Assembly (NCBI RefSeq): GCF_001039355.2
Contig: NW_019774714.1
Location: 374,842-438,841, forward strand
Source of the DNA: Lingula anatina
Lineage: Eukaryota; Brachiopoda; Lingulata; Lingulida; Lingulidae
Reading direction: 5' to 3'
DNA length: 64,000 nt
Part shown: positions 1 through 10,800 of the stretch, in pieces
Layout: each line of letters begins with the position of its first letter
Position numbering within the stretch: position 1 is the first letter of the stretch
Program-made: the position numbers and the translations under genes
Notes under the pieces: model-generated
What the model saw: only the letters and a program-made list of their open reading frames with translations
Told to the model about the DNA's origin: nothing
Database searches by the model: none

Positions 1-510
1 TTTCTTTGTTCAAGGCATGAAATTATTCACACTGAGAGGGAAAAACACAAATGTCAGTTTTGTGGTAAAAGCTTCTTCAAGAAGGAAGATTGCTTGCGCC
101 ATGAAGAAATTGTACACAAAGGTTCTATGACTGAAGAGAGACCCTACAAATGCCAGTACTGTGATCTAACTTTTTCTCGCAAAAACAACTGTGTTGTCCA
201 TGAACGAACACACACTGGTGAAAAACCATTCCAGTGTCAGTACTGTGACAAAGCTTTCTCCATAAAAGGTACACTAATTAACCATGAGAGAACTCATACT
301 GGTGAAGCTCCATTCAAATGCCAGTTCTGTGACAAGACATTTAAATTAAAGGGGGGCTGCGTAGGTCATGAAAAAATTCACACTGGTGAAAGACCTTACC
401 AATGTCAGTACTGTGAAATGTCATTTCCTGTAAGTCATACCTTAAAAAGACATGTAGAGCGACGCCATGCAGGTCAGCTCAAAAAGACAACTACAGGACA
501 TGTAGTATAA
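1..510 (+). CDS. C2H2 zinc-finger protein, 3' end only (5' part outside window)
   Basis: The frame is open from base 1 to a TAA at 508-510, about 169 codons. It shows the end of one finger, then five complete C2H2 fingers (CxxC-X12-HxxxH or HxxxxH) joined by TGEKP-like linkers, the last two His spaced as in KRHVERRH. It is the C-terminal end of a paralogue of gene B (6791-10947): both share the unusual inter-finger stretch HKGSMTEERPYKC and end in a VSHTLK-type last finger. The family binds DNA or RNA in the nucleus; the target is unknown. A canonical AATAAA follows at 711-716. The true start and earlier exons lie left of the window; the internal Met at 94 is not a credible start because the finger frame runs through it. 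Confidence 0.9.
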   Translation, partial: FLCSRHEIIHTEREKHKCQFCGKSFFKKEDCLRHEEIVHKGSMTEERPYKCQYCDLTFSRKNNCVVHERTHTGEKPFQCQYCDKAFSIKGTLINHERTHTGEAPFKCQFCDKTFKLKGGCVGHEKIHTGERPYQCQYCEMSFPVSHTLKRHVERRHAGQLKKTTTGHVV

Positions 511-710
511 AAGACCAAATTGATAAATATAACAACACGTCCTCTGTTAAGCAAGTGCTGTTTTTATTGAAATAGAACTCATTGTACTCCACTGCAAGCA
601 CGCTACTGTAAACAATTAATTGATAATTAAGGGCTAATAGTTGAATTTAGAATTTACATTACATTACATCACATAAGTACCAGCTGTAAATGTATCTGTG
701 CAAGAAATGT

Positions 711-716
711 AATAAA
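711..716 (+). other. Candidate polyadenylation signal of the first zinc-finger gene
   Basis: AATAAA lies about 200 bases after the stop of the zinc-finger gene fragment. The 3' flank around 560-670 resembles the flank at 5068-5190 downstream of gene A, so this looks like a duplicated 3' UTR. Confidence 0.5.
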
Positions 717-1216
717 ATTGGATAACATATACTTTTGAATTGTTGATGTTTAAATGTCAGGCCCATTGTGTTAACTACGAGGGGCAAAAAAGACATTTTT
801 CACTGAACACCACCCCTGCTGGCTTCAGGCCTGAATATGTTTAGAACTTTAGAGAACACCAATTGTGTCACAATAATTGTTGTGAGAGTCAGTTTTTTAA
901 CGCCACAGATGGAAGACCATGGTTCGTCAACAATGTTGACACATTTGACATATATGTCAAATGCAATCACAATATGCCCTTGAAGACACCATTGCAGAAA
1001 GAAATTTCAACACTCTCTCTTCCAGTGAGTGTGTGTGTTGTGCTCTCCTGGGGACAGCCTGAAAGCAGATAAGTAATCCTGTAGAAATAAAAAATGATTT
1101 ATTCAACCACAGTAATAATATTTTCCAGGTGAAAATGTGACAAAATATTCCACCACTATTTTTGTTTGATTTAATAATAGCGTTAAAAAGTTCAACAGAA
1201 ACAAATATCATGTTCA

Positions 1217-1463
1217 ATGGGTTTTGTTCCACGCTGGAAAACAATCTTTATGTTAGAAGTAACCCAAGATGTCCGCGCCCATTCGCTGAGACAGGCGTCA
1301 TTTCTTGTACATAATAAATTAATTTACGAAGAAGTAACGCCTTGTTTCACAACAATCCCAGGGGTTAGACGCTGCGTGATACATCTTATTTTAGATTGCT
1401 GATGGGATTTTAGGTCATCCTGCCCAAGTATCAATGTCTTGCCCACAGGACGCTGCAGCGCAG
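1217..1463 (+). promoter_or_regulatory. Conserved 5' block of zinc-finger gene A (promoter and probable non-coding first exon)
   Basis: This stretch matches 5835-6082, upstream of gene B, over about 240 bases, including GGAAAACAATCTTTATGTTAG, the CpG-rich AAGATGTCCGCGCCCA and GTACATAATAAAT. Both blocks end in CTGCAG...CAG followed by GT (GTCAGC here, GTACCG in the other), suggesting a non-coding first exon with its donor, about 0.9 kb before the coding exon. No TATA box was recognised. The role is inferred from position and conservation. Confidence 0.5.
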
Positions 1464-1506
1464 GTCAGCTCACTTAATAGCGTTCCTCCTCTTTGGTTGG
1501 ATTTGA

Positions 1507-1680
1507 GGGGCCGTAGCAATAGTCCGAAGGTTCAATAGTCCGAAGGTTCATTGGTCCGAATATTCACTATAGAACCTTCGGACCAATGAACCCTTGATTA
1601 AAAAATCGATGAAAATGTTACCACTTTTCGGACCAATGAACCTTCGGACCAATGAACCTTCGGACTATCGAGACGCCCCC
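1507..1680. mobile_element. Foldback MITE with 8 bp target site duplication
   Basis: The 174 bp element is flanked by perfect 8 bp direct repeats GGATTTGA (1499-1506 and 1681-1688). Its ends are inverted repeats: the left end starts GGGGCCGTAGCAATAGTCCG and the right end, read in reverse, starts GGGGGCGTCTCGATAGTCCG. Inside are repeated units of GTCCGAAGGTTCA and TTCGGACCAATGAACC in both orientations, so the element folds into a long hairpin. There is no coding capacity. An 8 bp duplication is typical of hAT-type transposition; the superfamily is inferred from that length only. Confidence 0.85.
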
Positions 1681-2372
1681 GGATTTGAAGTTGATCGTTA
1701 AATTTTTTTTTTGTCAGTGAGGCATACCTCCTCCCTTGGTCACCTGAATCCACTTTTGCTTTAATCATAACAAATTTAACTAAATATTTATCATATTCTT
1801 AAATTAATCGCTGAAGGCGAGACAAGTTTTTGAAGCAGGCGGTATCCGTTTTATTGGATTCTACTTCTAGCTGGAGCTACTCTCTACATGTACGGAGTGC
1901 TTTAGTATGTGTTTGATTGCTAAACAATTGTTGAATGCATGAATGATGTAGACTGTGGTAATTTACTGATAAATTTTGTATGAGTGTAAAATTGTTTGAA
2001 ATGCAAGTAAATGATACCTCAATATCAGGTGTGAAAGACTTATTCAGGTTTTGGACTTTGAGACGTTTTTTTTTTTAGCACTGAGGATTTGATTTGAATA
2101 AGTAAAGCAACTGAGTCATGTTAGAAATTTCATTGTATTAAAGTGAAATGATAGCATGCTTATTACTATATTAGACAAATTCATTGAATAATTATTATAG
2201 GATAAGTTTTGATGCAGTAAAATTTAGGATTTTGGACATTCATCTTTTATCAATCCAATTAATTTTTTTTTCTGATACATGTTATATCCACAGGCTCTAT
2301 AGTGACCGCATGTGAGATGTGGAATGCATGCAATTATTATATTTTTTTCTTTGCAGTTATCTTTAACAAATC

Positions 2373-3481
2373 ATGAACTCCTCAAGAAATTTGGACATTC
2401 AAGGCAGCAGCATGAATATTGAGCCAGTTCAAGAGAAATATGTGGATTTCAAAACTTCATCTGGCATTACAGAAAATGAATCCATGGTTGGACCAGTCAT
2501 TCCCTCTTTTGACTTGGAAGCAGCCAATATTAAAATAACTGAAGAAAATATGATGTCAAATGGAGCTGGGAGTTTAAAGGACATTCAGTTGGGTTTGCAG
2601 ATATCTTTCAAAAATGGTGCAAGAGGTCACTCTCCTGGAAAACCTCATAAGTGCCAGTACTGTGGCAAGTCATTTCGGGATAAACAAACTTGTGTGGGTC
2701 ATGAAAGCATTCACACTGGTGAGAAACCGTTCAAATGCAGATATTGTGATAAGACATATACTCTCAAAGCCAATTGCTTACAACACGAAAAAACTCATGC
2801 TTCAGATAAGCCATTTAAATGCCAACACTGTGAGAAAGCATTTGTAGAGAAGACTCATCTGCTGACACATGAAAGGTTTCACACTGGAGAAAAACCATAC
2901 AAATGTCAGAATTGTGAAAAAGCCTTTGCTGTCAAAAGTAATCTGATGCGTCATGAAGTAATTCACACTGGAGAGAAACCATTCATATGCCAATACTGTG
3001 ATAAGTCTTTTAGCAGAAAAAACAGCTGTATACAGCATGAAAGAACTCACACTGGGGAGAAACCGTACAACTGCAAGTATTGTGAAAGGACATTTGCCGT
3101 CAAGGGCAATTGTTCACTGCATGAAAGGAACCACACAGGGGAGAAGCCATACAAATGCCAGTTCTGCAATAAGCCATTTAAAGAAAGAACTGATTGTCTG
3201 AGACATGAAAGAATTCACACTGGAGAAAAACCATATAAATGTAATAAATGTGAAAAATCTTTTCGCCTCAAAAGTCAAATAACAAATCATGAAAAAACCC
3301 ACACTGGGGAGAAACCATTCAAGTGTCAGTACTGTGAGAAAAGGTTTTCATGGAAAGACAGCTGTACTAAACATGAGTTACTTCACACAACAAGAGAAAC
3401 TTACAAATGCCAGTATTGTGAAAAGATATTTTTCAAAAAAAGGGATTACATTGTTCATGAAGGTACAGTTCACTCTCACAG
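2373..3481 (+). CDS. Gene A exon 1: ten-finger array
   Basis: The intron acceptor TTTGCAG ends at 2356 and the ATG is at 2373. Fingers run from CQYCGKSF to CQYCEKIF. The donor CAG|GTAAAT begins at 3482 and overlaps the in-frame TAA (3483-3485), so splicing removes the stop. Confidence 0.8.
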
Positions 3482-4690
3482 GTAAATATACAAGTAAAGA
3501 AAATACCAGTTGTGTATAATATCTATCCTCTATTATTTACCATTTTTAATGGTTTGTTTTACACAAATTTTATTTATTTTTTATTTCTCCTTTTGCATTT
3601 GTATTTTCACATTAATTGTTTTACCAGGTCTTGCACGTAGGGAATCATCAAAATCACAAAAAAATAATTTATGAAATGTTTTGACCAAAGGCTATTTTGA
3701 ATTCCATCTGTACCCTAAATTCTAAATTTAACTTTAACAAAAATCTTTTGAAATTTTTTTCTATCTTTCTTTAATTCCTTTCTCTCTTAGACCTGAAATT
3801 AACTCTAATAATTTCAGTTTGTCCTTTTCAGTTTAATTTTACCAAATTCCACAGATAACTACAAAGAAAGCAGCAATATGACAAGACATTTGGAAGTCAG
3901 GCTTTCCAACCATACCAGCAAACTGGAAAAACCTAAAAAAATCTCTGCAATAAAAAGCATTCTACAAAATGGAGCTGGAAGCTTGGCAGATGTTCAGTTG
4001 AATCGCCAAACACAATTCGCTCAGAGCGAGGCTGTGGAACAGAGATTTGAGGAAGACTGTGGAGATGACATGGCTACCACTGTAAAAGTAGAGCCCATGG
4101 ATGATGATTTTGAGAATGCCCAAACTTTAAATGAGGGAGTTGACCCTGAACAACTGGAACACAATTTAGGTCATGATAAAACCAAGATAAATGGTGCAAA
4201 GGTGGAACCAGTTGGCTACTTTGCCAACTCCTTAAAGCATAAAAACTCAGACAAAACAACCCATCAAAAAAATATGTCTAAAAATGGTGAGATCATGGTG
4301 AATTATGAGACATTCTCCAGTCAGATTGGTTACCATAGCACAGAGAACACTGAAGCATTGCACACTAGTGTTAAAGTTGAGCCAGTTGATCCTTCTGACC
4401 ATAGCATGACAATGTTAATATCAAACAAGAATGATGCTCAACAGAGTGTTTTGGAAAGTGGAGCTCGGAATTTGTCAGATATGCATTTGAATTATCAGAT
4501 GACGGCTGATCAAATTAGCAGTAAGCAACAGGGAATGATTAAATGTCAGAACTGTGGTAAAATATACATACCTGTAGGTGATAAAATTGCATGTAAACAT
4601 AAGACACCAGCTGAAGAAAAAAATTTTTGCCAATATTGCAAATTGACATTGGCTAAAGATTGGCTAATAGATTGTCTTTTAAAGGAGTGA
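2373..4690 (+). CDS. Zinc-finger gene A: C2H2 protein, two coding exons, 655 aa
   Basis: Exons 2373-3481 and 3832-4690 join in phase 2 and give an open frame of 656 codons including TGA. Exon 1 encodes an acidic N-terminus with IEPV and NGAGSLKDIQ modules and ten intact fingers with TGEKP linkers. Exon 2 encodes several KVEP sites (SUMO-type psi-K-x-E), two more NGAG-like modules and two degenerate fingers (CQNCGKIY, CQYCKLTL) before a stop. Compared with gene B it lacks the middle three-finger exon and the terminal ten-finger array, whose remains lie downstream. No KRAB, BTB, SCAN or ZAD domain is seen. A nuclear nucleic-acid-binding regulator is the family expectation. An unspliced form would stop at 3485 and give 370 aa. 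Confidence 0.75.
3832..4690 (+). CDS. Gene A exon 2: KVEP and NGAG modules, degenerate fingers
   Basis: The acceptor TCCTTTTCAG ends at 3831. The first base completes the Ser codon begun in exon 1, and the frame then runs through the Met at 3878 to the TGA at 4688-4690. It resembles the first half of gene B exon 3 in order and motifs but stops where B continues into fingers. Confidence 0.7.
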
Positions 4691-4715
4691 TTTGCAGGCA
4701 AATTAGAGACTGTCG

Positions 4716-4955
4716 TTGTATAAAAACTTTAACAGAACAGTATTTTCAGGTGTAAATCACATTCCAGTGACAGTAGTAAGACAAAGCTTTTGCCATGAAA
4801 GGAGCACTATAATTAACTACAAGAGGACTCATACTGGTGAAATACCTTTAACATGCCAGCACTGTTACAAGGCATGTAGATTTAAAGGTAACTGTGTGGA
4901 TCACAAAAAAAAATTAACACTGGTGAAATACCTTATCATGTCAATACAGTAATTT
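4716..4955 (+). pseudogene. Decayed finger tail of gene A
   Basis: After the stop of gene A the sequence still encodes recognisable finger remains: FCHERSTIINYKRTHTGEIP, then CQHCYKACRFKGNCVDH. An A-run at about 4907-4915 then shifts the frame, and the linker-like NTGEIPYH continues in the next frame. Several zinc ligands are lost. It corresponds to the intact array of gene B exon 3. Confidence 0.7.
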
Positions 4956-5834
4956 ATTATTTAAAAATATATGTAGAGGGTATTCATGACAGTCGTCATA
5001 GTATACAACTTCAGGGCATCTAGTGTAGCAGACAGTATTGATAAGTGCAATTTATGATATTTCTTTTGTCAAAGAAGTGGTGTTTTAATTGAATTTCAGA
5101 GTCACCATTTTATTCCACTTCAAGCATAAGCATACAACAGCAAAAAATTCAAAACCTTATATTGGGACTTAATAGTCCAAATTTACATTTAATTGATATA
5201 TATTTGATGTGTATTATGATCGCATTTAATTAGAAAATATAAGATATGTAGAACTCGGTATTATGTGATGAAAAATCCAAGAGAATTAAGATACGTATTG
5301 CTGTAAGACTTACCTCAAATTAGGTAATGTTGAAAAATCCTTTAAATTATGGCTTAGATTTTTACACGTGAAAAACAAAATTGGATAGCAAGTGCAACTG
5401 AAATTTTGATGCTTAAATGTGTTAGGGAAGGCAATGTGGTTGAGGCAATTGTGTCATAATTAAAGAGATATTACAACAATTCTATCTATTTCTCAACAAT
5501 CCTGTCAACCCTGCATGTTGCACATTTACGTTTGCAAACATGTTAGTACGCAGAATAATTACCAATGCATGAGAAACTTTTAGAAGTAAGGTATAATTGA
5601 TGGGGCAAGTAGATTCCCAACAGGTGAATCTCTACCTTTTCGAGTCAGATCAAGGAAAATCACACTCAACTCCCCCCTCCCCCCCCCCCAAACTCCGTCA
5701 GCCGTTGTTATTAAATCTGATTTAAGCAATCACATATGTATTCTTATAATCACAAAATAACAAAATATAACACACAATTAATATTCAATTTCATCATAAT
5801 TTAAATATTCAACAAGATTATCATTATCTAAAAA
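4956..5834. other. 3' flank of gene A and spacer, no gene seen
   Basis: AT-rich sequence. The part at 5068-5190 resembles the 3' UTR at 560-670 of the preceding paralogue. A C-rich run lies at 5675-5689. Confidence 0.5.
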
Positions 5835-6082
5835 GTGCCGTTCCGTGGTGGAAAACAATCTTTATGTTAGCAATGGCCAAGATGTCCGCGCCCACTCGCT
5901 GTGAGACTGGCGTCATTTCCTGTACATAATAAATGGCATTCAAGGAGAAGAAACGCTGCTTCTTGTCTCACAACAATCCCGAGGGCTTTGGCTCTACAGC
6001 ATTTATCTTATTTTAGCTTACTGCTCAGATTTGAAGTCACGTTATGAGCATTCGTTCACAGTTCACACTGCAGCAAGTGCAG
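5835..6082 (+). promoter_or_regulatory. Conserved 5' block of zinc-finger gene B
   Basis: Paralogous to 1217-1463. The distance between the two blocks, about 4.6 kb, gives the period of the tandem gene duplication. It is followed by a 0.7 kb AT-rich probable intron ending in the acceptor TCTTTACAG at 6771. Confidence 0.5.
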
Positions 6083-6790
6083 GTACCGTAAGGTTCTTTC
6101 GCTTAATAATAAAATCAAATTGATACATCAACTGATACAATGTGGATGGTATACGAGAATGTTAGTTGTGGACGATATACCTTAGCAGGGCAAGACATCC
6201 AACTTTTTTCACTTGGTTGCTACTAAACACAACTAGGCCGGTGGTTTGGATGCTGTACCAGATTTTTAAAAAGTTGCTCCGGGGAGAAGGGGGTGGGGTA
6301 GCTTATCAAGCATGCATTGAAATACTTTAATACTTTTTATTTTTCTATCAGATACCCTTGATTAAAAAATTCTAATGTAAGGCTATGCCAGTTTCAGTGC
6401 TTTTTTTTTTTTTTTAATAAAAAAAAGATTAAAGAAAACAGAATATTTATATATATTTTATTGCTATCATATAATCAACACAAATAGCTACTGTGAACAT
6501 TTACTAAGAGGAGCCTATGTCATAAGGTGTCTATTCCGGGCTTTTTGGCAGAAATTCTGTATTTAGTGCTATGGCATAAAACTGTTAAAGATGAGCCAAA
6601 ACCATGTGGTATCGCAGGTATAATGATATTAAATATGATCAGGTCAGATAACTTTTTCAAATTGATCTTTTATCCATCTAATTTTTTTCTCTTGACAGAA
6701 ATATCCACGGGCAAGACAAGATAGTGTAATTTTACCCTTAATTTAATTGTCTTTTACACGTATCTTTACAGTTATTTTGAACAGATCGTC

Positions 6791-7881
6791 ATGGATTCCC
6801 CAAGAAATTTGGACATTCTGGTCAACAGTGTGAATATTGAGCCAGCTGAAGAAAAAGATGGGGACTTCAAATCTTTGTCTTATACTACAGAAAATAAATC
6901 CGTGAATGAACCAGTCATCCCGTGTTTAAGACAGGAAGCACCAAACAGTAATATTTCTAAAGGAGATGTTCTGTCAAATGGAGCTGGAACTTTAAAAGAT
7001 ATTCAGCTAAATTTGCAAACATCTTTAGAAAATGGCAAAACAGACCACTCTCAGGAGGAACAATTCAAGTCATTTGGAGATAAACAAACTTGTGCAGGTC
7101 ATGAAAGAGTTCACACTGGTGAGAAACCATTTAAATGCAAGTACTGTGATAAGGCATACACTCTGAGAGGTACATGCTTACACCATGAAAAAACCCATGC
7201 TGCAGATAAGCCATTTAAATGTCAACACTGTGAGAAATCATTTGTAGAGAAGAGTCATCTCCTCACTCATGAAAGGTTTCACACTGGCAAAAGACCCTAC
7301 AAATGTCAGGATTGTGAAAAGTCTTTTACCCTCAAAAGTCATCTAACCCGTCATGTACTAATTCACACTGGAGAGAAACCATTCAGCTGTCAATACTGTG
7401 ATAAGTGTTTTAATATAAAAAACAGCTGTGTACAACATGAAAGAACTCACACTGGAGAGAAACCGTACAAGTGCAAGTATTGTGAAAAGACATTTGCAGT
7501 CAGAGGCAAATGTTCACTGCATGAAAAGATTCACACTGGAGAGAAGCCATACAAATGCCAGTACTGTGCTAAGATGTTTATAGAAAAAACTGATTGTCTG
7601 AGACATGAAAGAATTCACACTGGAGAGAAACCATATAAATGCAAATACTGTGAAAAAACTTTTCGCCTAAAAAGCCAAATAACACAACATGAAAAAACCC
7701 ACACTGGGGAAAAACCATTCAAATGTCAGTATTGTGAGAAAAGGTTTTCTTGGAAAGACAGCTGTACCAAACACGAGTTACTTCACACGACAAGAGAAAC
7801 TTACAAATGCCAGTATTGTGAAAAGATATTTTTCAAAAAAAGGGATTACATTGTTCATGAAGGTACAGTTCATTCTCACAG
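6791..7881 (+). CDS. Gene B exon 1: nine fingers plus one broken finger
   Basis: ATG at 6791, 19 bases after the acceptor. The first finger has lost its CxxC half: gene A has CQYCGKSF at the place where B has EEQFKSFGDK. Donor CAG|GTAAGT at 7882. The last 60 or so residues are identical to the matching part of gene A exon 1. Confidence 0.85.
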
Positions 7882-10800
7882 GTAAGTATGAACATAAAGA
7901 AAATACCACTATGCGAACAAATTCAGCCTCAGCACAAATCTTTAACAGCCTTGATTGTTTTCATGTAGTACCTTTGGGTGCTTTCACAGGGATTTAAATC
8001 GATCTAAAGATTAAGATTTAGATCGACCTAACTCCCTGGGGGTTCACGCTAAATTGCAGTCAGCCGAGCGGGCACCATAGTTAATTACCCCCTTACAGCT
8101 TTTAGTAGGCGGGACAGATGCTTAAGCCGGCCAAGCTGACAGTAATCTAGTGAGACTCCCCACAGGGATAGATCGATCTAAAAATCTATGGAAATGGGGT
8201 GTATGTAACAGCAATCAGACTTCAGTGCTGATGGAGGGCATGTTATTATGTACATTACATCTAAACATTTCTACTATTAAACTATGATTGTCTTGTAATT
8301 AGATGTTAATTTTTGTTAGATCTACTCTTATAGTTTATAAGTATATTTGCTCTGTGAGCAATTTTTTTTTTTTTACTTTTTTTTGTTTGAATATTGTTTC
8401 TTGAAGTCTGATTAGTTTGCTTTATATGTGTTGTGCTGCAATCAAATGTAGATTGCCACCAGATCACATCACATGATTTTCATGGAATTATTTTTGATTT
8501 GTAGGCTGTGGGCTGAAATATCACCCATGCATATTTCATTCCATTACTCAGAAATATCCCTTTATCTTTTCAGTTTCTTTTTACAAGACTCCACAGCCAA
8601 CTCTGAAGATGGTCATATGCTAACAAAAACAGATTCAGAAATTGGCTCAGTTGAAGAAAACAACAAGATGCTTGAGACATTGGCAGCAAGTGTAAAAGCT
8701 GGACCTTACCATTGCCAGTTCTGTGATAAGATCTTTCATCGGATATCAAGGTTTAGAAGCCATGAGAGAACTCACACCGGAGAAAAACCGTTCAAGTGCA
8801 TATACTGCGATAAGGCATTTTCGTGGAGGGAAAGCCGCATCAAACATGAAAAACGCCACTCTAAGAGGGAAACCCACCAATGTCAGTATTGTGAGAAGAC
8901 TTTCTTGAAAAGGCAGGAACGTATCCATCATGAAAGTATGGTACACTACCAAAGGTAAGGTGCACAGTCATTTGTAGTAAAGGGTAACCATGACTCATTT
9001 TAAAATTGACCAAAGATAGTTTCATGTTCTTTTGCTTTGTAACATTTAGATTCAGGATGAGCACTTGAGCAGCAGTTGCACATAGATGCCAACTGCAAAG
9101 TTCATTGCTGTGTTTCACTGGAAATTTTTCATTTAATCCATACATGAAGTATGTATCTGATTTTTATTTTTTTCTGAAATAGAGGGAATAATGCAGTCAC
9201 TAAATTTTTGTTTCTTTTCAGTTTTCTTATACGCCACAACACTGAAAGTGTCAGACATATTCCAACTCAGAACTTGAATGTTCAGCTAGTCGAGCAAAAC
9301 TTGGAAAGTAGCACAACTATGACTTCAAGTGTAAATCACAAGCCACCTGATTGTTTGGACAAAACTTTAAAACTAGATACAGCAAACAAAAACACCATGG
9401 TCAAAGAATCTGATGTACAAGATGATGCTGGAACTTTGACAGACACCAACTCTAATCACCATCCACATTCTAGTCAACTCAGTGAATCAGAGAGTGCCAA
9501 GGATGATTGTGAAAGCATTTTGGCAACAGCTGTTAAAGTCGAGCCAGTGGATTATGAATATGAGACTGCCGAAACTGAGGATGCCAGTGACAATGTTAAT
9601 CCAGTGCAGCAAAACCTAGAGGATGAGTTGACCATGAACACCAGTATGAAAACTGAACCTGTGAATTTCAACCCTACTTCAAAGCTGAAAATATCTACCC
9701 AAAGTGCCACGAAAGAAACTGTCCTACAAAATGGAGCAGGGACTCTTGCAGATATTCGCTTGAGTTACCAGATGCCTTCCTACCAAATCTGTGGAGGAAA
9801 TAACACCCAACAGGACATGGTGAAATGTCAGAGCTGCGGTCAGATATATCTCCATGATGGCAGTGATGTATCTGGTGCAGGTACACATACTGAAGAGAAA
9901 TCATATAAGTGCCAATATTGTAAAATTACACTGCCTCAGCAAAATACACATATGCTGTCTTCTTCTAATACATCGGATTGTGGACGTAATGATAATATTG
10001 GCAGTGCTGACTTAGGCAAAACAGTTTCTTCTGATACTTGTAGGAGCACTTTAAATGCTAGTGAACCTGAGAAAAGTTTCTTCAAATGTCAGCACTGCGT
10101 AAAGACATTTACCAGTAAAAAGAGCTGTGTACAGCATGAAAAAGTTCACACTGAAGAGAGACCATTCAAATGTTGGTACTGTGATAAGGCCTTCCCTACC
10201 AAACCCCGCTGTGTTGAACATGAAAGAATTCACACCGGAGAGAAACCATTCAAGTGTCGCCACTGTGACATGACGTTTACTCTCAATGGCAACTGCTTGC
10301 AGCATGAAAGAACTCACACCAGAATCAGGTCATTCAAATGTCAGTACTGTGATAAGGCATTCTTTGAGAAAGCCACCCGCAGGAAACATGAGAAACTGCA
10401 CACTGCTGAGAGACCATTTAAATGCCAGTTTTGTCAGAAAGGGTTTTTAACTCAAAATATTTGTTCTCGACATGAATTGATTCACACTGAAAGGGATAAA
10501 CAAAAATGTCAATTTTGCGACAAAGCGTTCCTCAGGAAAGAAGATTGTTTGCGCCATGAAGAAATTGTACACAAAGGTTCTATGACTGAAGAGAGACCAT
10601 ACAAATGCCAGTATTGCGATCTAGCTTTTGTCCGCAAAAACAACTGTGTTGTCCATGAACGAACTCACACTGGTGAAAGACCATTCAAATGTCAGTACTG
10701 TGACAAGGCATTTAACATTAAAAAAACGTGCACAAACCATGAAAGAATTCATACTGGTGAAAGACCATTCAAATGTCAGTATTGTGACTTTGCATTTGCC

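Noticed and set aside
3485-3485. TAA taken as the true end of zinc-finger gene A
   Set aside because: It lies in a splice donor, and the downstream exon continues in the exact phase; the same arrangement recurs in gene B.
8473-8573. N-terminal extension MIFMELFLICRLW in front of the three-finger exon
   Set aside because: It is the end of an intron with a polypyrimidine tract and CAG acceptor, not a signal peptide.
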